Below are positions 55,666 through 63,492 of a stretch of 64,000 nucleotides of DNA, one piece after another. Numbering within the stretch: the stretch's first letter is position 1; each line of letters begins with the position of its first letter. The notes under the pieces were generated by a model, which ran no database searches, had not been told where the DNA came from, and saw only the letters and a list, made by a program, of their open reading frames with translations. Origin of the DNA: an uncultured Rikenellaceae bacterium (GTDB lineage: Bacteria; Bacteroidota; Bacteroidia; Bacteroidales; Rikenellaceae); assembly GCA_944415565.1 (NCBI GenBank), contig CALYBQ010000005.1, positions 1 to 64,000 on the forward strand, read 5' to 3'. Position numbers and translations under genes: made by a program.

Positions 55666-56568
55666 TCATATCTTCTCTCCGGCACGCAATTTCGCACTGC
55701 GCGAACGCGGATTACGCTCCAGCTCGGCATGTGTCGGCACGACAGCTTTACGGGTTACAAGCGTGAACGGCGTCTCGGCACGACCGAAAAAATCCTTCTC
55801 CACCTTGCCGTCGAAATTACCGCTCCGGAGAAAATTTTTCACCAACCTGTCCTCAAGCGAATGGTACGAGATCACCACCAAACGCCCACCCGGTTTCAAC
55901 ACCTTCAGACTCTGCTCCAGCGCCATCTTCAACGCCTCCATCTCACGGTTGACCTCGATCCGGAGCCCCTGAAACAGTTTCGAAAGGAACTTGTTAGGGT
56001 CCTTTTTCGGCGTACACGGCTCGACCGCTTCGATAAGCTCGCCTATCGTCCCTATCGGTTTGGCTTCACGGGCGCGGACTATACAATTCGCCACCTTGAA
56101 CGGAGTTTCCACTTCGCCGTACTCACCGAGCAAACCGGTCAGCGTCTCCGCATCGTAACCGTTCACCACCGCTGCGGCCGTGAGTTTCCCGCGCTGATTC
56201 ATACGCATATCCAACGGAGCATCGAAACGGAAAGAAAAGCCCCTCTCCCTCGTATCGAAATGATGAGACGAAACCCCGAGGTCGGCCAGCACCCCGTCCA
56301 CCTGTTCCACACCCAACGCACGAAGCTGCCCACGCATAAAGCGGAAGTTACTTTCGACGAAAGTGAAACGCTTGTCGTCGGGCACGTTCGCCTTAGCGTC
56401 GGCGTCTTGATCGAAGCTGAAAAGGCGGCCTTTTTTGCCCAGCCGGGAAAGTATCAGACCGCTATGTCCGCCGCCGCCGAACGTAAGATCGACATACACC
56501 CCATCGGGCTTTATATCAAGCAGTTCGACAGACTCTTCGGCCAATACTGGTATGTGGTAGTTTTCCAT
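55666..56568 (-). CDS. rsmH: 16S rRNA (cytosine(1402)-N(4))-methyltransferase
   Basis: 300 aa. The ATG at 56568 (MENYHIPVLAEESVELL) is the family start and lies 27 bp after a good promoter; the upstream open frame to 56676 contains that promoter and is untranslated. SAM-binding DLTFGGGGHSGLIL near 24-37, FDQDADAKAN near 51, ADLGVSSHHFDTRERGFSF near 100-118 and VISYHSLEDRLVKNF near 230-244. First gene of the dcw transcript; mraZ, usual at this position, is missing. Confidence 0.97.
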   Translation of the reverse strand: MENYHIPVLAEESVELLDIKPDGVYVDLTFGGGGHSGLILSRLGKKGRLFSFDQDADAKANVPDDKRFTFVESNFRFMRGQLRALGVEQVDGVLADLGVSSHHFDTRERGFSFRFDAPLDMRMNQRGKLTAAAVVNGYDAETLTGLLGEYGEVETPFKVANCIVRAREAKPIGTIGELIEAVEPCTPKKDPNKFLSKLFQGLRIEVNREMEALKMALEQSLKVLKPGGRLVVISYHSLEDRLVKNFLRSGNFDGKVEKDFFGRAETPFTLVTRKAVVPTHAELERNPRSRSAKLRAGEKI

Positions 56569-56595
56569 ATGGAAACGGCTCGCGTAATTTAGGCG

Positions 56596-56626
56596 TAAAG
56601 ATAGACCATTTATACCCCTTTTCAAA
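56596..56626 (-). promoter_or_regulatory. Promoter of the dcw cluster
   Basis: On the minus strand TTTG (56626-56623), 19-bp spacer, TATCTTTA (56603-56596; final G replaced by A), 27 bp before the rsmH ATG. Confidence 0.65.
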
Positions 56627-56671
56627 ACCGTTTTCGCATATTTATTCGAATATGGACCGCGCCTCTGCCAA

Positions 56672-56687
56672 ATCAAATAAATTTGAT
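56672..56687. repeat. 7-bp inverted repeat between divergent promoters
   Basis: ATCAAAT-AA-ATTTGAT. It overlaps the -33 TTTG (56682-56685) of the glsA-like gene, so it could be an operator; no regulator is known. Confidence 0.45.
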
Positions 56688-56713
56688 TTACCTTACGGCT
56701 TTCGCTATATTTG
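56682..56713 (+). promoter_or_regulatory. Promoter of the glsA-like gene
   Basis: TTTG (56682-56685), 20-bp spacer, TATATTTG (56706-56713), preceded by GGCTTTCGC as in the aroB/his repeat. It ends 26 bp before the ATG at 56740. Confidence 0.75.
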
Positions 56714-56739
56714 CCAACGAAATATCCGCAAAAACCGAT

Positions 56740-57564
56740 ATGGATAAAGTCAGCGTCAAAGAGGTATTACGCAATAAAGCGCCCGGCGTTTCAAGATGGA
56801 TGCCGTGGTTCGTAAAAAACTACCTGAAACGAATAGTGCACGAGGAAGAAGTGAACTACTACCTCGAAAATTTCTCCCGTCTCGACACCATAGAGTTCAT
56901 CCGCGCTTCGCTCGGTCACATGGGCATAACGTACAAAGCGGCAGGTCTCGACAAACTGCCTCGCGACGGGCGGTATATCTTCGCATCGAACCACCCGTTC
57001 GGCGGCATAGACGGACTGATGCTCGCCGTAGAGATAGCGGGACGTTTCGGCGACGTCAGGGTCGTGGTCAACGACCTGCTGATGAACCTCGAACCGCTCC
57101 GCCCCATATTCATACCCATAAACAAGCACGGCCGGCAAAAACCCGAATACGCACAGATGTACAAGGAGGCTTTCGAGTCCGACATGCCCATCGTCACCTT
57201 TCCGGCCGGGCTGTGCTCGCGCCGCAGGAACGGCAAAGTGTGCGACCTCGAATGGAAGCCGAGCTTCGTTAAACAAGCCATCGAAACCCGGCGCGACATA
57301 GTTCCGGTATTCTTCGACGGCAGGCTCTCCGACTTTTTCTACAACCTGTCGAACCTACGCACCAAACTGGGAGTGAAAGCCAACATAGAGATGCTCTACC
57401 TTGCCGACGAGATGTTCAAACAGAAAGGACAGCACTTCGAAATCCGAATAGGCGACCCCATACCGTGGCAGCAGTTGGAAGGGGGCAGGAATGCCCGCAA
57501 GACAGCGCTCTCGATACGGGAAAAAGCATATGCCCTCAACAAAAACAACGAGGCAGGCAAGTAA
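56740..57564 (+). CDS. glsA: Glycine-lipid O-acyltransferase GlsA-like (PlsC superfamily)
   Basis: 274 aa. The ATG at 56740 (MDKVSVKEVLRNKAPGV) lies downstream of the promoter; the longer open frame to 56683 does not. Acyltransferase motifs are SNHPFGGIDGLML near 83-95 (His...Asp) and TFPAGLCSRR near 150-159. Its immediate neighbour is a GlsB-like N-acyltransferase; in Bacteroides the two proteins make N-acyl glycine and then the O-acylated glycine lipid. The role here is inferred from homology and pairing. A paralogue lies at 19031-19858. Confidence 0.8.
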   Translation: MDKVSVKEVLRNKAPGVSRWMPWFVKNYLKRIVHEEEVNYYLENFSRLDTIEFIRASLGHMGITYKAAGLDKLPRDGRYIFASNHPFGGIDGLMLAVEIAGRFGDVRVVVNDLLMNLEPLRPIFIPINKHGRQKPEYAQMYKEAFESDMPIVTFPAGLCSRRRNGKVCDLEWKPSFVKQAIETRRDIVPVFFDGRLSDFFYNLSNLRTKLGVKANIEMLYLADEMFKQKGQHFEIRIGDPIPWQQLEGGRNARKTALSIREKAYALNKNNEAGK

Positions 57565-57636
57565 GTAAAAAGACGGATTTTAGATCGCGCCACGCAAAAT
57601 AAACACCGCCGTCCGATGATTTTGTAGAGTTATTGC

Positions 57637-57644
57637 TATTTTTG
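57637..57644 (+). promoter_or_regulatory. -7 promoter box of the glsB-like gene
   Basis: TATTTTTG, an exact TAnnTTTG match, 24 bp before the ATG at 57669. A TTTG at 57621 is too close (12 bp) to be a normal -33 element, so the promoter is partial. Confidence 0.4.
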
Positions 57645-57668
57645 TCATCCAAAACCTTTTTATTAGAA

Positions 57669-58577
57669 ATGAAACTCCTTATAGAGCCGGTATCGAGGGA
57701 ACTGATAGAGAAAGAACTTACCGAGGAGCGTTTCCTGCGCGACACCAACAATGCCGGCAATAAAATCTATGTCATAACAGCAGCCGACTCACCCAACACC
57801 ATGCGTGAAATAGGGCGACTCCGCGAACTCGCTTTCCGCGACGCGGGGGGAGGAACTAACGAAGAGGTTGACATAGACGAACTCGATCTCGTAGAGGACG
57901 GATACAGGCAGCTCATAGTGTGGGACCCGACGGCTAAAGAGATCGTAGGCGGTTACCGCTATATAGTATCGCGATCGGAATATCCCAAGCACCTCTCTAC
58001 TGAGCATTATTTCCGCTTCAGCGACCGTTTCCGCTCGGAGATCCTTCCCTACACCATAGAACTGGGACGTTCGTTCGTACAGCCTCATTATCAGGGATCG
58101 CGAGAGAACCCCAAAGGCATATACTCGCTGGACAATCTGTGGGACGGACTCGGAGCGTTGATCGTGCAAAATCCGGAGGTTAAATACTTCTTCGGCAAGG
58201 TCACCATGTACGGGGATTACAACCGCGAGGCAAGGAATATGCTCATATATTTCCTGCGTAAACATTTCCCGGACAACGAGAATCTGGTCGAACCGATTCA
58301 CCCGATAGAGCTGGACATAGACAACGAAAGGATGGCAGCCATATTCACCGGTTCGACTTTCGCCGAAGACTACAAGATACTCAGCCGCGAGATACGTGCG
58401 CGCGACGAAACCGTACCGCCGCTCATCAACTCGTACATGAACCTTTCGCCTACAATGCGCGTATTCGGAACGGTACGCAACCCCGATTTCGGCGATGTGG
58501 AGGAGACCGGCATACTCATAACCATAGAGGACATATACCCCAAGAAGGCGGAAAGGCACGTCAAAAACATTAGGTAA
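57669..58577 (+). CDS. glsB: Glycine N-acyltransferase GlsB-like (GNAT/OlsB superfamily)
   Basis: 302 aa from the ATG at 57669 (MKLLIEPVSRELIEKEL); an upstream start at 57633 overlaps the -7 box. It belongs to the acyl-ACP-dependent N-acyltransferases related to ornithine-lipid OlsB: REIGRLRELAFRDAGGGTNEEVDIDELD near 46-73, YRQLIVWDPTAKEIVGGYRYI near 80-100 and ELGRSFVQPHYQGS near 131-144. The expected product is N-acyl glycine (commendamide type), made from acyl-ACP at the inner membrane. It is 104 bp after glsA. Confidence 0.82.
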   Translation: MKLLIEPVSRELIEKELTEERFLRDTNNAGNKIYVITAADSPNTMREIGRLRELAFRDAGGGTNEEVDIDELDLVEDGYRQLIVWDPTAKEIVGGYRYIVSRSEYPKHLSTEHYFRFSDRFRSEILPYTIELGRSFVQPHYQGSRENPKGIYSLDNLWDGLGALIVQNPEVKYFFGKVTMYGDYNREARNMLIYFLRKHFPDNENLVEPIHPIELDIDNERMAAIFTGSTFAEDYKILSREIRARDETVPPLINSYMNLSPTMRVFGTVRNPDFGDVEETGILITIEDIYPKKAERHVKNIR

Positions 58578-58630
58578 TCACACGAAAAATCATTATTATA
58601 TTCATCGGACCGTATAACACTTTAAATCCG

Positions 58631-58855
58631 ATGGATATGAAAAAGTTGATTCTTCTGATTATCGTTTTGTGTTCGGCGTCACACCTATCCGCCACGGAGC
58701 AAGAACCGGAAGTCATCATTTACAAAGGTCGAACGTACAAAATGTACTCTGCGCCGTTGGAGCCGTATTTCGGCACACATCCCAAAGTCCGTCCAACATG
58801 GCGCAGCATAGGATATGTACAGCCCGACGGCAGCGTAACATACTACCATGAGTAA
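58631..58855 (+). CDS. Small secreted protein fragment
   Basis: 74 aa: a signal peptide (MKKLILLIIVLCSASHLSA) and about 50 mature residues (YKGRTYKMYSAPLEPYF). It reads as the N-terminal part of a longer protein: the same frame continues after the TAA at 58853 for a further 145 codons with only one more stop. It may still be expressed as a short exported peptide. ATGs at 58631 and 58637 are both possible. Confidence 0.4.
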   Translation: MDMKKLILLIIVLCSASHLSATEQEPEVIIYKGRTYKMYSAPLEPYFGTHPKVRPTWRSIGYVQPDGSVTYYHE

Positions 58856-59290
58856 TGGATAATAGTAAATGGTTATATTTACAGCTTAATGCGCGCTTAT
58901 ATCGGTACGTGCGAAATACTGGACGACCGACTGACGGTAAGGGAGATCAACGTCTATTCCGACAAGTATGACGAAAGCACCGAACGTTTTCTCATGCACA
59001 ACATAATCCACCAAGTATTCCCCGACACGACACAGGTGCACGCCACTTGGTTTACAGGAGCATTAGTAATACTCAACTGCAAAATGATGGGGCGTCTTAT
59101 GAATTGAGGCACTAAACACACCGATTATATTATATTTACGATAGAGAAGGTCGTAGGCGAATATGAACTACCGCTTGCCAAAGTCGAAAGGTTCAAAAAA
59201 AGCAAGTATTGGAAAGAAGATCGTTCATTCGACCGAATCGGCGAGTTCTACCCATGCCTAAATAAAAAATCGAAATCACGCCGCCGATAA
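58631..59290 (+). pseudogene. Secreted-protein gene broken by two in-frame stops
   Basis: A single frame runs from the signal-peptide ATG at 58631 to a TAA at 59288, interrupted by TAA at 58853 and TGA at 59105. The middle part (MRAYIGTCEILDDRLTVREI from 58889; HATWFTGALVI) and the last part (GTKHTDYIIFTIEKVVGEYE) are protein-like. Together they resemble a small Bacteroidota protein family with a RGYxxTWEI-DxLYL and a WFTGxL segment, as I recall it; I cannot name the family. No frame change is needed, which suggests point mutations and a recent loss. Separate short genes are the alternative. Confidence 0.5.
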
Positions 59291-59534
59291 TCTTCTGACA
59301 CAATAACGCATATCGGCCAGCCCGCGCAAAGTATCGGTTCTCACATCGAGCAAAGCGATTAAGCGCATCCCGCTATTTCACAAATTCACCATGATGATTG
59401 AATAATTGCACAGCATCCTCGCCCAGAATCAAATAGAACGATCAGGCACAAGGAACGGGCAGAACCTACGGCAAAAGGCTCACACCTCAGAGCGAGAAAA
59501 CACCACAACTGACATGCAAGTAACATAATAAAAT
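59291..59534. other. Intergenic region, nothing recognised
   Basis: About 240 bp between the broken gene and the topA terminator. No ORF or RNA gene is seen. Confidence 0.4.
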
Positions 59535-59559
59535 AAGGGGACGATTAAATCGTCCCCTT
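59530..59559 (-). terminator. Terminator of topA
   Basis: AAGGGGACGAT (59535-59545) and ATCGTCCCCTT (59549-59559) form a perfect 11-bp stem with a 3-nt loop, just after the topA stop, with a TATTTTATT stretch following on the minus strand. Confidence 0.85.
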
Positions 59560-59565
59560 GTAATA

Positions 59566-61878
59566 TTATTTCTTGGCCTTGGCGTCTTTCTTAGCGATTA
59601 TCTCACGCGCTTGTTCGAGCGTCAACGCTGCCGGATCGGTACTCTTAGGCACAGGATAGTTCTTACCCTTGAACGATATGTAAGGACCGTAACGGCCCTG
59701 CAACACTTGCATCTCAGGTTCTTCGGCAAATGTCACGATAGGCGTCTTGGCCGCTTTCTGCTGCTGCTCCTTCTGTGCTATAAGTTCTTGGGCACGCTCC
59801 AACGTGATGGTATAAGGATCGTCGGTCTTGGCCAGCGACGTAAACTTGCCTTCGTAACGCACATACGGGCCGAATTTACCGATGCCCACGATCACCTCGT
59901 TGCCGTCTATCTCTCCCAGAGTACGCGGAAGCGCGAAGAGCTGCAACGCGTCTTCGAGCGTTATCGAGGCAATCAGCTGCCCTTTCTTCAATGCGGCATA
60001 ACGAGGTTTCTCGCCCTCAGCCCCCTCTATCTGCACCATCGGTCCGTAACGGCCAATACGGGCGGTTACCTGCCTTCCGGTTTTCGGATCCACTCCGAGC
60101 ACCTTCTCCTGATGGTTATACTGCGGAACGCTCTCAAGGGCCTCCTCTACGTGTTTGTGGAACGGACCATAGAAACGGGCTATCATCTTCTCCCAATCCT
60201 GCCTGCCCTCGGCAATCTCGTCGAAGTCCTTTTCGACAGTAGCCGTGAAGTTATAATCCATTATGGTCGGGAAATGCTCCTCCAGATAGTCGTTGACCAG
60301 CATGCCTATGTCGGTCGGCGACAGCTTGTTCTTCTCGCGACCGGTATTCTCCGTAGCGGTCTTTTCACCTATTTCGTTCTTTTCGAGCGTCAGCACCGTG
60401 TACTCGCGCTTCACCCCGTCCTTATTCTGCTTCACGACATATCCGCGGTTGATAACTGTGCTGATAGTAGGCGCATAGGTCGAAGGACGGCCTATACCGA
60501 GCTCTTCGAGCCTTTTGACGAGCGACGCCTCGCTGTAACGCGGCGGAGCCTGCGTGAAACGTTCCGTTCCGGTCACAGAAAGCGGCAACAAATCGTCACC
60601 GACCTTCATGGCCGGCAACATCCCGCCGTCGGTCTCTGCTGAATCGTCGTCCGTAGACTCCGAATACAATTTCAGGAATCCGTCGAAAAGCACCACTTCG
60701 CCGATAGCGGTAAAGTGTTCCGCCGCTGTGCTCACTCCGATATTCACCACCGTCTTCTCGATTCGGGCGGCTGCCATCTGCGATGCGACCGTGCGTTTCC
60801 ATATCAGTTCGTAAAGACGTTTCTCGGCGGCTGTTCCATCCACCTGAGTCCTGTTAAGATAAGACGGACGTATCGCTTCGTGGGCCTCCTGAGCGCCCTT
60901 AGTGCTGGTCTTGAAATTCCTCGGATTGGAATACTGCTCCCCGAACATCTTAGTGATCTCCTCTTTCGAAGCGGCTATCGCCTGCGCCGAAAGGTTCACA
61001 GAGTCGGTACGCATATAGGTGATCCACCCGTTCTCATAAAGCTTCTGGGCCGTAGACATAGTCTGTGCGACCGACATTCCAAGCTTACGTCCGGCCTCCT
61101 GTTGGAGAGTCGATGTCGTGAACGGCGCTGAAGGATTACGCATGGCCGGCTTGCTCTCGTGCGCCGTTACCGTAAACTGCGCTCCTTTGCACTTCTCAAG
61201 GAAAGCATAAGCATCGTCCTTGGTGGCGAAACGCTTGTTGAGTTCGGCCTTGAATATGGTTTGTTTCGGATCGTCCGTATTGACGAACTGGGCCGTCACC
61301 CGAAAATAGGGCGACTGTTCGAACGCAATGATCTCCCTCTCACGCTCCACGAGCAACCTCACGGCCACGCTCTGCACCCTACCGGCCGACAACGACGGAC
61401 GGACCTTGCGCCACAACAGCGGAGAGAGTTCGAAACCTACGAGACGGTCCAAAACCCTGCGTGCCTGCTGTGCGTCCACGAGCTTCATATCCACCGTCCG
61501 GGGCGTCTCGATGGCCGACAATATGGCGTTCTTTGTAATCTCGTGAAACACGATGCGCTTCGTGCTTTCGACCGGCAGGTCGAGCACTTGCGTCAGATGC
61601 CATGCGATGGCCTCCCCTTCGCGGTCCTCATCAGATGCAAGCCACACGGAATCGGCTTTCGCCGCCGCCTTGGCCAACTCCGAAACCACCTTCTTTTTAT
61701 CGGCCGAAATCTCGTACATGGGCCTGAACCCGTGTTCTATGTCTATTCCCAAGTCCTTCTTGGCAAGATCGCGGATATGTCCGTAACTCGATTTGACCAC
61801 GAAATCCTTACCAAGGAATTTTTCTATCGTTTTCGCTTTCGCCGGTGATTCGACGATCACCAAATTATTCTCCTGCAT
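59566..61878 (-). CDS. topA: DNA topoisomerase I
   Basis: 770 aa from the ATG at 61878 (MQENNLVIVESPAKAKTIEKFLG); a TTG at 61896 lies in the terminator T-run and is unlikely. Type IA topoisomerase that relaxes negative supercoils. The Toprim domain (about 6-115) has VESPAKAKTIEKFLG and the metal-binding SDEDREGEAIAWH. The active-site Tyr is in GWITYMRTDSVNLS near 296. Instead of zinc fingers, the C-terminus carries three glycine-rich repeats (GRYGPMVQIEG, GKFGPYVRYEG, GRYGPYISFKG), as usual in Bacteroidota and others. Confidence 0.97.
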   Translation of the reverse strand: MQENNLVIVESPAKAKTIEKFLGKDFVVKSSYGHIRDLAKKDLGIDIEHGFRPMYEISADKKKVVSELAKAAAKADSVWLASDEDREGEAIAWHLTQVLDLPVESTKRIVFHEITKNAILSAIETPRTVDMKLVDAQQARRVLDRLVGFELSPLLWRKVRPSLSAGRVQSVAVRLLVEREREIIAFEQSPYFRVTAQFVNTDDPKQTIFKAELNKRFATKDDAYAFLEKCKGAQFTVTAHESKPAMRNPSAPFTTSTLQQEAGRKLGMSVAQTMSTAQKLYENGWITYMRTDSVNLSAQAIAASKEEITKMFGEQYSNPRNFKTSTKGAQEAHEAIRPSYLNRTQVDGTAAEKRLYELIWKRTVASQMAAARIEKTVVNIGVSTAAEHFTAIGEVVLFDGFLKLYSESTDDDSAETDGGMLPAMKVGDDLLPLSVTGTERFTQAPPRYSEASLVKRLEELGIGRPSTYAPTISTVINRGYVVKQNKDGVKREYTVLTLEKNEIGEKTATENTGREKNKLSPTDIGMLVNDYLEEHFPTIMDYNFTATVEKDFDEIAEGRQDWEKMIARFYGPFHKHVEEALESVPQYNHQEKVLGVDPKTGRQVTARIGRYGPMVQIEGAEGEKPRYAALKKGQLIASITLEDALQLFALPRTLGEIDGNEVIVGIGKFGPYVRYEGKFTSLAKTDDPYTITLERAQELIAQKEQQQKAAKTPIVTFAEEPEMQVLQGRYGPYISFKGKNYPVPKSTDPAALTLEQAREIIAKKDAKAKK

Positions 61879-61897
61879 CCTCTGCCTTCTTTTCAAA

Positions 61898-61931
61898 AAA
61901 GAGAAAAACCTAAAGGTACTGGCTTTAGGTT
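61898..61931 (-). terminator. Terminator after the DUF4270 gene, overlapping the topA promoter
   Basis: AACCTAAAG and CTTTAGGTT arms (61907-61915, 61923-61931) with a 7-nt loop, followed on the minus strand by TTTCTCTTTTTT. It sits 11 bp after the DUF4270 stop. Confidence 0.75.
61911..61918 (-). promoter_or_regulatory. Possible -7 box of topA
   Basis: TACCTTTA on the minus strand (compare TATCTTTA for rsmH), inside the terminator hairpin and 33 bp before the topA ATG. No clear -33 element is visible. Confidence 0.35.
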
Positions 61932-61941
61932 TATTTATGTT

Positions 61942-63492
61942 CTACTTAATGAGCGTATAGGTTATCTCGAGTCTCATTGGCCGGTCCGGCGTGTTAGCCA
62001 GCATCACCTCCCCGAGCTGCGAGAAACCGCTGGCGTTGAACGCCGGCGAGATCCACAACTGGCTCCTCGTCTTGTCCGGATTCGTTATAATCTGCCTGAT
62101 ATATGTCGAAACGTCCATTTCGTAATACGAGCGGCTGTAATTGAGGTATCCGCCGAACGAAGACTCAGTAGAATTCATTATCTCGTCCATATACGGATAG
62201 TCAGGCATGCTGACAGGCAGGTCGCCCTTGTATTCGAAATAAAGCCCCAACCTTTTCAGCGCATATTTCAGCTCACTCGGATAGTTCCCAGCCCCATCGT
62301 CGGCCAACGGGAGGATAAGTTTCGCACGGTTTATATACAGCGAACTGTACTCTGTCTCGTCATACGTAAGCAAATCCGTCAACTTCTGCTTAAAATCGGC
62401 ATCGAAATTTATGTAAGCGGCAGCACCGGCCATATCCTGCACGTATACCGTCTCCTCTACCGGTACACCTTCCAACGAAGGCATCTTGCCGCCCTCTCCC
62501 GGCTCTTCCGCAACCTGATACTTCAGGAAATCGGCAGGATCTATTCCGTTCGTAGCTGTACTGTAATCGTGATCTATCAACAGAATCGAAAGGTTCGACA
62601 ACTTATAGTACGATGCAGCCTTATCGTCGAAATAGAACTTGGTCTCCAAAACCTCTGCGTCCTCCCCTTCTCCGGTATGGGTATATATCGAAAGATACGA
62701 CAGGTCGGTCATGGTATAGCTGTCCGCCATGATACCTTCGTATATGGCGTTACCTTCCGGATCGCCCGGAGCCACATAATTCTCGATATAGAAACCGGGG
62801 ACGGCTTGATGGAAAAGCCCCTCGCCCTTATCTTCGTCCTCCCAAACCTCCTTTGGCAGGTCCACTATTTTCTGCAAATAAGCCTCGGCACGTTCGTTAA
62901 GGGCCACTGTTTCCGGATCGGCGGTCTCACCGTCCGCAACTATTGGCCATATCTTCTTAGGTCTCGAACCTGTGATCTCTTTCTCGAATTTGAACCGGAA
63001 CACAGGCTCCGCCTCAACGTTGTACGACACATCGTAATTCGGATAATACACCTGCTCGAACGTCATGGTATCCTTGAGCGGATATATGTTGAAATTCTGC
63101 GGGATACGCGTATCTCCAGATATATTGTTTATATAGAGCACTATATAAGCCGAATCCAGCACAGCTCCCTCGCCGAAATAGTGTTCGCCTCTATGCTTGA
63201 CCGATTCCAACGGCATGAACTGATAGACGCTCCGGACCGTAGTAGTCCCGAAATCAGTCTTCATGCTGCCGAAAGCCATCCTACGCAAGTGGCTCGTAGG
63301 CAGAGAGTCGGAAAAAGCGGAGTATGATTTGATGCCGTCAATTGTTTTCGTCTGGATCACCATCTTCTGGTCGTCCGGCACGAGGTCCAAACCGATAGTG
63401 TCGTCCACGTCCGTACATCCGCCCAAAAACAATCCGCCCGCCGCTGCCAGCAACGATGCCGCGATGAAAGACGCCCTAAAATAACCCTTCAT
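61942..63492 (-). CDS. DUF4270 family lipoprotein
   Basis: 516 aa. Lipoprotein signal with lipobox FLGGC-TDVDD near residue 26, followed directly by IGLDLVPDDQKMVIQTKTID, the opening of DUF4270. The middle has VRSVYQFMPL and many beta-strand segments; it ends in PMRLEITYTLIK. The family is restricted to Bacteroidota, is usually next to the short glycogen synthase, and has no established function; an outer-membrane or periplasmic location is expected. Its ATG lies 17 bp inside the 3' end of the synthase gene. Confidence 0.9.
   Translation of the reverse strand: MKGYFRASFIAASLLAAAGGLFLGGCTDVDDTIGLDLVPDDQKMVIQTKTIDGIKSYSAFSDSLPTSHLRRMAFGSMKTDFGTTTVRSVYQFMPLESVKHRGEHYFGEGAVLDSAYIVLYINNISGDTRIPQNFNIYPLKDTMTFEQVYYPNYDVSYNVEAEPVFRFKFEKEITGSRPKKIWPIVADGETADPETVALNERAEAYLQKIVDLPKEVWEDEDKGEGLFHQAVPGFYIENYVAPGDPEGNAIYEGIMADSYTMTDLSYLSIYTHTGEGEDAEVLETKFYFDDKAASYYKLSNLSILLIDHDYSTATNGIDPADFLKYQVAEEPGEGGKMPSLEGVPVEETVYVQDMAGAAAYINFDADFKQKLTDLLTYDETEYSSLYINRAKLILPLADDGAGNYPSELKYALKRLGLYFEYKGDLPVSMPDYPYMDEIMNSTESSFGGYLNYSRSYYEMDVSTYIRQIITNPDKTRSQLWISPAFNASGFSQLGEVMLANTPDRPMRLEITYTLIK

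Noticed and set aside
56596..56676. N-terminal extension of RsmH to 56676
   Set aside because: The extension contains the predicted promoter, and the conserved protein begins at the ATG at 56568.
58853..59107. Stop-codon recoding (selenocysteine or readthrough) in the small secreted gene
   Set aside because: The interruptions are one TAA and one TGA, and no conserved Cys-equivalent context or SECIS-like stem is visible; nonsense mutation is simpler.
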